A stretch of DNA of 11,754 nt from Akkermansiaceae bacterium UBA3385 (GTDB taxonomy: Bacteria; Verrucomicrobiota; Verrucomicrobiia; Verrucomicrobiales; Akkermansiaceae): NCBI GenBank assembly GCA_002358905.1, contig DEPT01000037.1:1-11754 (forward strand), read 5' to 3'. Shown piece by piece: positions 6,601 to 11,497 of the stretch. The position numbers were made by a program, and so were the translations under genes. Position 1 is the stretch's first letter; every line of letters starts with the position of its first letter. The notes under the pieces are model-generated. The model saw only the letters and a program-made list of their open reading frames with translations, made no database searches and was not told where the DNA came from.

Positions 6601-7077
6601 GCAGCAGCTGCTGTCGAAACCACGAACAAGTACCTGCGTAACCGTCAGAACCAGCGTGACCGCTTGGATATGATGCTGATGCAGGGCGAAGCCTACACCA
6701 AGGCCAACGATTCGAAGAATGCGTTGCTTGCCTACATGAACTTGTTCAACCAGCACAAGGGACAGGTGGGTTACTCCGCCAAGGCATGTCTGGCCATTAT
6801 GGAAATCTTCTGGAAGCGTAACAACCCCACGCAGGGCGACCGTCTGCAGAAGGGCTTCCAGAACTCCGACCGCTGGACTGCCTGGAATACGGGTCAGCTG
6901 TATGTGAACCTTATCCGCCGCAGTGGCATGGAGGGCAAACTTACCGCCGAAGACCGCGACGAATTCAACAAGGTGCTGAGTGCTGTGCATAATTATGGCA
7001 CGGATCCTGCCGTGATGAAGGAAGATAAGGAAAACAAGGAGTTCCAGCGTAATCTTCAGAGCAGCAAGAAGAAGTAA
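3676..7077 (+). CDS. Large exported tetratricopeptide-repeat protein (1133 aa)
   Basis: A signal peptide covers residues 1 to about 24 (MNTYTTAVSVMAALAF, cut near CQAQ), so the protein is periplasmic or surface-exposed. The rest is almost wholly helical, with repeated TPR-like helix pairs. Examples are VKALVKQGKTEDAVKLCDSV (33-52), AVAYFKAGMYDEAYNAFKAF (79-98), FEDAIACFEKYL (157-168), DEAIKVFDEYAAKY (569-582), QEAAALYTKVAANP (941-954), LRTGNAAAAVETTNKYL (971-987) and AYTKANDSKNALLAYMNLF (1006-1024). No enzymatic motif or membrane helix is seen. It ends in SSKKK. Its position directly after exbB-exbD-exbD suggests a periplasmic partner or scaffold of that motor, loosely like CpoB/YbgF beside Tol-Pal, though far larger; this is inference. 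The ATG at 3676 is set by the signal peptide. Coding avoids TTA, CTA and TCA codons almost completely, which suggests high expression. Confidence 0.88.
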   Translation: MNTYTTAVSVMAALAFSMPMVCQAQDPLSSLTKVKALVKQGKTEDAVKLCDSVIKRFSGKGATAKQFAYVLPFYAWEKAVAYFKAGMYDEAYNAFKAFMDEPKWRDPATLAKAKASVAGQPEAYEPYFTYALFQMGNCRYKQGVGDAGKDNGDKSKFEDAIACFEKYLGLVQSGKVSAMEKKLKIEGQICFVLVQANILKATPDFKKAAEYLEMSRKVKGRVPDEMAMEGLNTIVNVAISNPENVGWVYKLIESSPASYNLDAARAARNANKFYNLGQRAYKVMEKGLIDGNETQAADAARTANTLFGLVADMPAARTALAAEVKAIGAYKRPITDPGTGVRLNGASSKKLLENFKALSEKGAEFDGFSILSSATIAKDMGSNRLAKGGFQVLYDRYGKLALPGKGSEGAEAEPRPLRNMVIMQLGSLCRMTGDDEAGLKYEKMLENEDMGDQNKVLAFQKMKRTIDEKDWQNVVPCAEEVIEHYKEDKTNKLYLTARYMVPAAQYQIGAFEDVLKSARALIDSGEMVAVEGNKDALKPEEAANYDNYVYFFLMDAYARLAAEKPAYRDEAIKVFDEYAAKYTTTDLKMAPLADKMYYGAIDQLMKRRDAAADDKSAEEDKKRALKLCDHICASWPDSDLYPTAELLAAGMLLNSTDDAVKATSIPRLQRAADGGVKLGTKSGRSTAANALFWLASYAGEYPAEGVTEEAAKAQCREYADRYWKDGDAEGDPFVLPMVSLYLTMVKDQADFDAVVKLAQSTIAREATYMFKNEKADPELEKTINSYVDAYIKGMKAYHGKDLTLEEKTAHFTSFPGIDPNDKYANAIFRMAQINSMNQELASLKEDKAAKEKMEGQIQEVFRNMTNTFKPEDLTNYICVQVGDYLVKYVGKFPDPSARVEELGQAVAYYDAVIGRGKDLVPDAELGKANALAYSKDANKQQEAAALYTKVAANPTPEVGGPALVGLTKLHLRTGNAAAAVETTNKYLRNRQNQRDRLDMMLMQGEAYTKANDSKNALLAYMNLFNQHKGQVGYSAKACLAIMEIFWKRNNPTQGDRLQKGFQNSDRWTAWNTGQLYVNLIRRSGMEGKLTAEDRDEFNKVLSAVHNYGTDPAVMKEDKENKEFQRNLQSSKKK

Positions 7078-7101
7078 TCATAACCCCATCATTTCAGAAA
7101 C

Positions 7102-8100
7102 ATGAAATCACTCAAATATGTCGGATTTGCTCTGGCTGCCTTTACCGGTGTGCAGTTTGCTGCTGCGCAGGAAGGAGCTAAGCTGAAAGCTTACGCTGCC
7201 CTGCCTGGTGCTGGTGCAGCGCAGGTGGAAATGGTGCGTAGCGATGGCAATGGCTCCTTCTTCTACATGCAGAAGGGTACGGATCAGTTGATGTCTGCCA
7301 AGGCATCGACGCTCAAGATGTTCTACATCCAGACGCCTGCAGATATGGCCAACGCCTTGCGTGACTACTATGGCGGCGACTATGCAGCCGCCCGTAAGGA
7401 TTTTGCCAAGGTGAAGAAGAAGTACGCTGCATTTGCAGGTCTGCCCGGTTCTCCGTGCACCATGGCTGCTCTGCATGAGCTGACCTGCGCTGTGCGCATG
7501 GCTGATGTGGCTGCGGCCAAGAGCTTGTCTGCAGAACTTCCCGGGGCATCTGTCCTTACTGGTTCTGATGCGGCTCGTCTTGCCGCTGCCAAGGTTGTAG
7601 GTATGATTAATGATCAGCCTGACTCCTTTGCCGCTACCAAGGAAGCCGTGGAAGGGGTTATGAAAACCTATAACCGCAACCTTGATTCAGAAAGCAATGG
7701 CTGGCTGCGTTATGCGCTTGCCCGTGCCGCTGCTGCACAGGTTCCTGCCGAGCAGCTGCAGACAACGATTGCCGAGGATAAGGTGAAGGCCGCCAGTGTG
7801 GCTGTGGACTTTTACTGCCAGTCCGCAATGAGCATGCATGGTGCTCAGAAGACGCTTCCCCTGGACGCCTTGAATCGCGCCATGAGCTTGCTTTGGGCTA
7901 TGCCGGGAGTGAAGGAGTATGCAGCGCAGGCTCCGAAGCCCATGGATAAGCTTAGCTGGCAGAAGGCACCTGCTGACTTCCGCGAGGCTGTTGCCATGGC
8001 ACGTTACATCAAGACGATGTTTGGTGTGCCTAATGAGCTGGCTGACCAGCTGGACGTTTACTACTTCAATGCGAAGAAGGGCGCCAAGAAGGATAAATAA
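7102..8100 (+). CDS. Exported Ala-rich helical protein with a TPR-like motif (332 aa)
   Basis: No named family is recognised. A signal peptide covers residues 1-22 or 23 (MKSLKYVGFALAAFTGVQFA, cut near AAA-QEG). Residues 27-76 look partly beta-stranded. From about 80 the protein is helical, and ADMANALRDYYGGDYAAARK (80-99) followed by DFAKVKKKY has the spacing of one TPR unit. Later Ala-rich helices (150-310) could form more degenerate repeats. Cys119 and Cys129 are close enough to pair in the periplasm, and Cys238 is a third. The tail is lysine-rich (KKGAKKDK). It starts 24 bases after the large TPR gene and is followed by a strong terminator, so it is the last gene of the exb cluster and probably works with the same envelope machine. 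There is no Shine-Dalgarno sequence before the ATG. Confidence 0.8.
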   Translation: MKSLKYVGFALAAFTGVQFAAAQEGAKLKAYAALPGAGAAQVEMVRSDGNGSFFYMQKGTDQLMSAKASTLKMFYIQTPADMANALRDYYGGDYAAARKDFAKVKKKYAAFAGLPGSPCTMAALHELTCAVRMADVAAAKSLSAELPGASVLTGSDAARLAAAKVVGMINDQPDSFAATKEAVEGVMKTYNRNLDSESNGWLRYALARAAAAQVPAEQLQTTIAEDKVKAASVAVDFYCQSAMSMHGAQKTLPLDALNRAMSLLWAMPGVKEYAAQAPKPMDKLSWQKAPADFREAVAMARYIKTMFGVPNELADQLDVYYFNAKKGAKKDK

Positions 8101-8116
8101 ACAATCATTTATTTGC

Positions 8117-8153
8117 AACTCCGCAGGTTCACAGCCTGCGGAGTTCTTTTTTT
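8117..8153 (+). terminator. Strong rho-independent terminator of the exb/TPR operon
   Basis: AACTCCGCAGG (8117-8127) and CCTGCGGAGTT (8135-8145) form a perfect 11-bp stem with a 7-base loop, followed by C and seven T residues. It lies 16 bases after the stop codon. Confidence 0.95.
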
Positions 8154-8181
8154 CTTCACATCTTCATCTTTTGTCAGATAT

Positions 8182-8667
8182 ATGGTAGATATGCTTGTAC
8201 GTTTATATGCCTTGCCGGAAGGTGCACCGCTGCGTGCTGAACTGGCGGAGCAGGGGGTACTGATTCGTCCGTGCCGCCCGTTCGAAATGCATGCAACAGA
8301 AGAGTGGGTAGCCCGAACGTTCAGCACCAGGTGGGTGAGCGAGTTTCAGGTGGCCATGTCTCATCAGCCTTGCGGATGCATCATTGCAACGAGAGAGCGT
8401 CAGGTGGTAGGATTTGCCTGTTATGATGCCACGGCTCGTGGATTCATTGGCCCTATGGGGGTGGATCCTGCGCTGCGAATGGGAGGAGTGGGTAAGGCGC
8501 TGCTCATTACAGCGCTGGAACAGATGCGGGCCATGGGGTATGCCTATGCTGTCATCGGCGGTACAGGACCTCAGGAGTTTTATTCCCGCACCGTGGGGGC
8601 TACAGTTATTGAAGGCTCCGATCCCGGTTTTTATGCGGATATACTGCCTGAGCCGTCAAAATTATGA
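8182..8667 (+). CDS. GNAT-family N-acetyltransferase (161 aa)
   Basis: Transfers an acetyl group from acetyl-CoA to an unknown amine. The central part shows the GNAT core: a strand (RQVVGFACYDATARGFIGPM), the acetyl-CoA-binding loop RMGGVG at residues 99-104 (matching the R/Q-x-x-G-x-G/A motif), and the helix KALLITALEQMRAMGY. The last conserved block is YAVIGGTGPQEFYSR followed by VGATVI. The size is typical. The reading frame stays open back to a TTG at 8113, but that start lies within the preceding terminator. ATG 8182 or ATG 8191 is more credible, and they cannot be separated from sequence because no Shine-Dalgarno sequence is present. No membrane or export signal is seen, so it is cytoplasmic. 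It appears monocistronic, downstream of a terminator, and unrelated to the exb cluster. The substrate cannot be inferred. Confidence 0.85.
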   Translation: MVDMLVRLYALPEGAPLRAELAEQGVLIRPCRPFEMHATEEWVARTFSTRWVSEFQVAMSHQPCGCIIATRERQVVGFACYDATARGFIGPMGVDPALRMGGVGKALLITALEQMRAMGYAYAVIGGTGPQEFYSRTVGATVIEGSDPGFYADILPEPSKL

Positions 8668-8735
8668 TTTAAAGCTCTGAATTCGCTCACAAATTGAAAA
8701 ATCCGCTATTTTTTCCTTAATCGTCATTCTTTACC

Positions 8736-8764
8736 TTGACACGAGGACGAAATCCTGCTAATTT
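8736..8764 (+). promoter_or_regulatory. Near-consensus sigma-70 promoter of the acidic lipoprotein gene
   Basis: TTGACA (8736-8741), a spacer of exactly 17 bases and TAATTT (8759-8764). The predicted start near 8771 gives a leader of about 22 bases that is pyrimidine-rich (CCCTCC before the ATG) and lacks a Shine-Dalgarno sequence. The TTG of the -35 box is also an in-frame start-like codon, which makes the downstream reading frame look 19 codons longer than it is. Confidence 0.8.
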
Positions 8765-8792
8765 TTGGAACGTAGATTATCTTATTCCCTCC

Positions 8793-9743
8793 ATGAAACG
8801 TTTTCTCTTCATCCCCTCCTGCGCCCTGCTGGCATTCGGCGTGCTTACTTCCTGTCAGAAAGAAGAAAAGTCCGCCCAGCAGCTGGCCGAAGAACTGACT
8901 GCTGAACTGCAGAAAGTGACCGACTATAAGACGGCAGAAGCTGTGGCGCCCCGCGTAGAGGTGCTTAACAAGCGCTTCCAGAACGCCAGCGTGCGTGTAT
9001 TCAGCGCCGATGCCAACGCTCTTGTTGCCAGTGAAGCGAATGCTTATTCTGATGCCGTGTGCCGTCTGGTGCGTGAGATGGGTCGAGTGCAGGCCAGTAA
9101 GCCTGTAGTTGAGGCTGATGGCGAAGTTGATGACGCTTCTCTGGTCTGTGCCGTTGGCGTAGGTGCCGGTGCATCTGCTGAGTCTCCCTCCAAGGATCAG
9201 TTTGCCAAGGGGCAGCTTTATACATACAACGCAGATTCTGAAAGCAACAATAACCCTCCTGCCTTTGTTGAGTTCTATGGCTCCAGCAAGCTGGCATCTG
9301 CTCTTTCTTACACCGCTTCCTGCGATGACAACGGCGCGTTCAAGTTCGCTTCTGAAGAGGATGTGCCTGCTATTCCGGATGCTGTTGAGGTGGAGCGTGA
9401 AACCATGGGGGCTGTGAGCACGATGCCCGCCACGGAGGATGATGCAGCTGAAGAAACTCCTGCTGCAGACGAAGAGACAACGGAGGAAAACACGGAAGAA
9501 ACTACCGAGGAACCCGCTGCCGATGAGGATATCTCCGGTGACATTGAGGAGCCTGCCGCAGATGAAGAACCTGCAGCCGACGAGGAAACCACCGAGGAGC
9601 CCGCTGCTGAAGAAGAGACCACCGAGGAACCTGCAGCCGACGAAGAGACGTCTGACGATGCCGCCGGTGAAGAGGAAGTTTCGGACGATGCCATGGGTGA
9701 AGACGACCTTGGCGGCGATGCCGAGATTGACCTCGAACTCTGA
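8793..9743 (+). CDS. Lipoprotein with acidic decapeptide-repeat tail (316 aa)
   Basis: No family is recognised. The ATG at 8793 starts a lipoprotein signal MKRFLFIPSCALLAFGV with lipobox LTSC and lipidated Cys21, so the protein is anchored in a membrane on the periplasmic side. Residues 22-100 are helical and charged (KEEKSAQQLAEELTAELQKV and following). Residues 100-200 hold a smaller mixed domain with Cys119 and Cys177. From about 214 to the end the protein is low-complexity and highly acidic, built on a 10-residue unit PAADEETTEE, with tandem copies at 260-289 and degenerate copies after and before. It ends in EIDLEL and has no basic residue in the last 100 or so positions. An earlier in-frame TTG at 8736 is the -35 box and not a start. 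It is monocistronic, with its own strong promoter and terminator. Possible roles are cation binding or an extended spacer, but neither is shown by sequence. Confidence 0.82.
   Translation: MKRFLFIPSCALLAFGVLTSCQKEEKSAQQLAEELTAELQKVTDYKTAEAVAPRVEVLNKRFQNASVRVFSADANALVASEANAYSDAVCRLVREMGRVQASKPVVEADGEVDDASLVCAVGVGAGASAESPSKDQFAKGQLYTYNADSESNNNPPAFVEFYGSSKLASALSYTASCDDNGAFKFASEEDVPAIPDAVEVERETMGAVSTMPATEDDAAEETPAADEETTEENTEETTEEPAADEDISGDIEEPAADEEPAADEETTEEPAAEEETTEEPAADEETSDDAAGEEEVSDDAMGEDDLGGDAEIDLEL
9570..9659 (+). repeat. Three tandem 30-base repeats encoding PAADEETTEE-type units
   Basis: Copies at 9570-9599, 9600-9629 and 9630-9659 encode PAADEETTEE, PAAEEETTEE and PAADEETSDD. A further unit (PAADEETTEE) lies at residues 223-232, and degenerate units (AAGEEEVSDD, AMGEDD) continue to the end. 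Third positions differ between copies, so the array is not a very recent expansion. Confidence 0.85.
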
Positions 9744-9785
9744 TAGAATATTTTCACCTTGATTATCACGTTTTGATGATGCCCG

Positions 9786-9824
9786 CCGCAGTTCTCTGAA
9801 AAATGAGAACTGCGGTGTTTGTTT
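9786..9824 (+). terminator. Rho-independent terminator after the acidic lipoprotein gene
   Basis: CCGCAGTTCTC (9786-9796) and GAGAACTGCGG (9805-9815) form a perfect 11-bp stem with an 8-base A-rich loop, followed by the T-rich TGTTTGTTT. It ends where the truA -10 box begins. Confidence 0.9.
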
Positions 9825-9829
9825 ATAAT
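9824..9829 (+). promoter_or_regulatory. Consensus -10 box for truA
   Basis: A perfect TATAAT sits 13 bases before the truA ATG (9843), so the transcript would start about seven bases before it. No good -35 is seen at 16-18 bases upstream, where the terminator stem lies, so confidence is limited. Confidence 0.45.
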
Positions 9830-9842
9830 TTCTGTTCCGTAT

Positions 9843-10601
9843 ATGGCTCGTTTACTGTTCACTTGTGCCTATGATGGTCAGCCATACTGTGGCTGGCAGA
9901 GCCAGCGGGGTGGCGAATCAGTGCAGGATACTATCGAGACAGCCGTTGCCCGTATATTGAAAGCACCTGTGAGGATTGCTGCAAGTGGACGCACAGATGC
10001 CGGGGTTCATGCCTGTGCTCAGTGCTTTCACGCAGATTTTCCCGAATCATGTCGTATGAGTCCGGCAAATTGGCTGGCTGCATTGAATGCGCACCTGCCG
10101 CTCAGTGTTCGCATTATGGAAGTGCGGCCGGTTGCAGATGATTTTCATGCCCGGTTCAGTGCAGTGGGGAAAGAGTATGAATATCTTATTTGCCGGGCAG
10201 CAGTAATGTCCCCTTTTATGCAGGGGAGAGCCTGGCATCTTCCCTTGGATTTTGATGTGGATGCCTTGGCCGAGGCAATGAAATTGTACGAAGGAACTCA
10301 TGATTTCCGACGTTTTGCTGCAAATCGGGGAAATGAACCGGCTTGTCCTCCGGAAGATTTTTATATACGCACCATTTATAGTTCATCTGTGAGCAGGGAA
10401 GGGGAGATGCTGCGATTGAACGTGCATGGAAATGGTTTCATGTACCGTATGGTGCGTCTGCTTGTTGGAACAGCCCATCAGGTGGCGCGCGGGAAATTGA
10501 CATGTGAGGCGCTGCAGAAAATGCTTTCTGAACCACTGGGCCTGAAAACCAGGTACTGCGCGCCAGCGGATGGCTTATACCTGAAACAGGTATTTTATTG
10601 A
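9843..10601 (+). CDS. truA: tRNA pseudouridine(38-40) synthase TruA (252 aa)
   Basis: Converts uridines 38, 39 and 40 in the anticodon stem-loop of many tRNAs to pseudouridine; cytoplasmic and cofactor-free. Family features are all present: an N-terminal strand LLFTCAYDGQPYCGWQSQ, the catalytic motif ASGRTDAGVHA with nucleophile Asp52 (E. coli Asp60), FHARFSAVGKEYEYLICR around 106-125, FRRFAANRG, the C-terminal signature GNGFMYRMVRLLVGT and the closing APADGLYL. The length of 252 is close to the usual 245-270. An in-frame TTG at 9819 would add eight residues, but it overlaps the preceding terminator and the -10 box, so ATG 9843 is chosen. There is no Shine-Dalgarno sequence. It converges with the Sel1-repeat gene across a shared terminator. 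Confidence 0.96.
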   Translation: MARLLFTCAYDGQPYCGWQSQRGGESVQDTIETAVARILKAPVRIAASGRTDAGVHACAQCFHADFPESCRMSPANWLAALNAHLPLSVRIMEVRPVADDFHARFSAVGKEYEYLICRAAVMSPFMQGRAWHLPLDFDVDALAEAMKLYEGTHDFRRFAANRGNEPACPPEDFYIRTIYSSSVSREGEMLRLNVHGNGFMYRMVRLLVGTAHQVARGKLTCEALQKMLSEPLGLKTRYCAPADGLYLKQVFY

Positions 10602-10612
10602 TAAAAATATAC

Positions 10613-10634
10613 CCCCTCGCCCAACGACGAGGGG
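10613..10634. terminator. Bidirectional terminator between truA and the Sel1-repeat gene
   Basis: CCCCTCG (10613-10619) and CGAGGGG (10628-10634) form a 7-bp G/C stem. Read on the minus strand it is followed by TATATTTTTATC, a good T tract for the leftward gene. On the plus strand only a weaker T-rich stretch follows. The two genes converge here. Confidence 0.75.
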
Positions 10635-10649
10635 ATGTTGTTAATTATT

Positions 10650-11183
10650 TCAGTTGCTTTCAGGAGCTGCAGGAGCAGGGCACTGGGGAGCGCACTTCTT
10701 TTCTTCTGCGTTCTTCTTTTTCCATTCCTCGCATTTCTTATCGCAGATTTCCTTGTACATCTTCATGTACTTTTCTGCCATTTCGGGGTTCTTTTCCACG
10801 CCTTTACCCTCTGCGTACATACGCGCGAGCGCACGGCATGCTGCGGGGTGTCCTTCAGCAGCTGCTTTCTCAAGACCAGGCAGAGACTTAGTATACCACT
10901 CCCTGGCTTTTTCAGTATCAGGTGCAGTGTTTTCATCTCCGGTTTCGGTCAGATAGGCAACTGTGTACTGTGCAATCGGGTCGCCATTGGCGGCTTCGAG
11001 CGTCACAGTTTCGATGTTAAGCCATTCTTCTGCAGGTTTGGGGCAGGCTTTGGCGTCTGTTTCACACGGCTTATCGCAGCATTTGTTGCAGCAATTGCCG
11101 GTTGTGTTGTTTGTATCGTCTGCTTGTGCCAGATTTACCAGGCCGAGCAGAATCGCGGCGGTTGTGAGTGCGAATTTCTTCAT
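10650..11183 (-). CDS. Exported cysteine-rich Sel1-repeat protein (177 aa)
   Basis: A signal peptide covers residues 1-21 (MKKFALTTAAILLGLVNLAQA). The mature N-terminus carries CCNKCC at 31-36, plus Cys40 and Cys47. The middle part shows Sel1-like (TPR-related) repeats: TLEAANGDPIAQYTVAYLTE (61-80), then EKAREWYTKSLPGLEKAAAE (91-110) with GHPAACRALARMYAEGKGV, the classic Sel1 ending. A lysine-rich helix follows (140-163), then CAPQC and a Pro/Ala tail. Eleven cysteines in 177 residues is very high; in the periplasm they could form disulfides or bind metal. Sel1 repeats mediate protein contacts, so a binding or adaptor role is likely, with partner unknown. The gene is monocistronic and convergent with truA. 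GAGGG lies only three bases before the ATG, which is poor spacing for a Shine-Dalgarno sequence. The plus-strand open frame across this region is its in-register shadow. Confidence 0.85.
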   Translation of the reverse strand: MKKFALTTAAILLGLVNLAQADDTNNTTGNCCNKCCDKPCETDAKACPKPAEEWLNIETVTLEAANGDPIAQYTVAYLTETGDENTAPDTEKAREWYTKSLPGLEKAAAEGHPAACRALARMYAEGKGVEKNPEMAEKYMKMYKEICDKKCEEWKKKNAEEKKCAPQCPAPAAPESN

Positions 11184-11191
11184 AGGCCCTC

Positions 11192-11220
11192 ATTCTGTAC
11201 CCAACTTTTGCTCATTTCAA
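11192..11220 (-). promoter_or_regulatory. Candidate promoter of the Sel1-repeat gene
   Basis: On the minus strand, TTGAAA (11220-11215), a 17-base spacer and CAGAAT (11197-11192) make a plausible promoter; TACAGA at 15-base spacing is an alternative. The predicted start falls about two bases before the ATG at 11183. The two ACCCAACTTT repeats lie in and just upstream of it. Confidence 0.4.
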
Positions 11221-11229
11221 CCCAACTTT
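11199..11229. promoter_or_regulatory. Possible operator: two direct ACCCAACTTT repeats
   Basis: ACCCAACTTT occurs at 11199-11208 and again at 11220-11229, 21 bases apart start to start, which is two turns of the helix. One copy lies in the spacer of the leftward promoter and the other at its -35. This is the arrangement expected for tandem binding of a regulator. The regulator is unknown. Confidence 0.45.
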
Positions 11230-11267
11230 CTATCTGTTTCAGGGGGAATTCTGGCGAATTCTGGTAG

Positions 11268-11333
11268 ATTTTGTGAAAAAAATGAGAAATTTTAGAAATA
11301 ATCATTGACTTGGCGGAAAAGTGCGTGTATACT
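11268..11333 (+). promoter_or_regulatory. Strong promoter with A/T-rich UP-like element for tRNA-Thr and tuf
   Basis: TTGACT (11305-11310), a spacer of 17 bases and TATACT (11328-11333). Bases 11268-11304 are almost wholly A/T with phased A and T runs, like the UP elements upstream of rRNA and tRNA promoters. The predicted start is near 11340. A pair of GAATTCTGG direct repeats (11246-11254, 11256-11264) lies just upstream. Confidence 0.85.
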
Positions 11334-11347
11334 CCTCTCGCTTTCAC

Positions 11348-11365
11348 GTCTCACACGAGTGGGAC
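11348..11365 (+). other. Leader hairpin before tRNA-Thr
   Basis: GTCTCAC (11348-11354) and GTGGGAC (11359-11365) form a 7-bp stem, with one wobble, closed by the tetraloop ACGA. It lies in the 5' leader removed from the tRNA by RNase P. It could be a processing element or a fold without function. Confidence 0.4.
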
Positions 11366-11380
11366 GCCCGGAGTCAAGTC

Positions 11381-11452
<72 letters not shown>

Positions 11453-11497
11453 TTTTGATTTCTTGCAAGAATAGCAGCTCTAACTTAAATTAAAATT

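Noticed and set aside
3547..6990. Minus-strand open frame of 1147 codons opposite the TPR gene
   Set aside because: It is exactly in register with the sense codons and exists because TTA, CTA and TCA are avoided. The translation is compositionally odd (many His, Leu and Ile), has no signal or domain, and its sense partner has a signal peptide and TPR repeats.
8113..8181. TTG start extending the GNAT protein by 23 residues
   Set aside because: The extension is encoded by the terminator hairpin of the preceding operon, and its sequence has no relation to GNAT proteins.
8736..8792. TTG start extending the acidic lipoprotein by 19 residues
   Set aside because: This TTG is the -35 box of a near-consensus promoter. 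The lipoprotein signal begins at ATG 8793.
9570..9659. Tandem 30-base repeats considered as a CRISPR or intergenic repeat array
   Set aside because: The units are contiguous, in frame, without spacers, and diverge at third codon positions, so they are coding repeats.
10635..11267. Plus-strand open frame of 210 codons with a hydrophobic start, opposite the Sel1-repeat gene
   Set aside because: It is in register with the minus-strand gene, which has a signal peptide, Sel1 repeats and a terminator on the correct side. The hydrophobic look comes from the complement of Lys/Glu codons.
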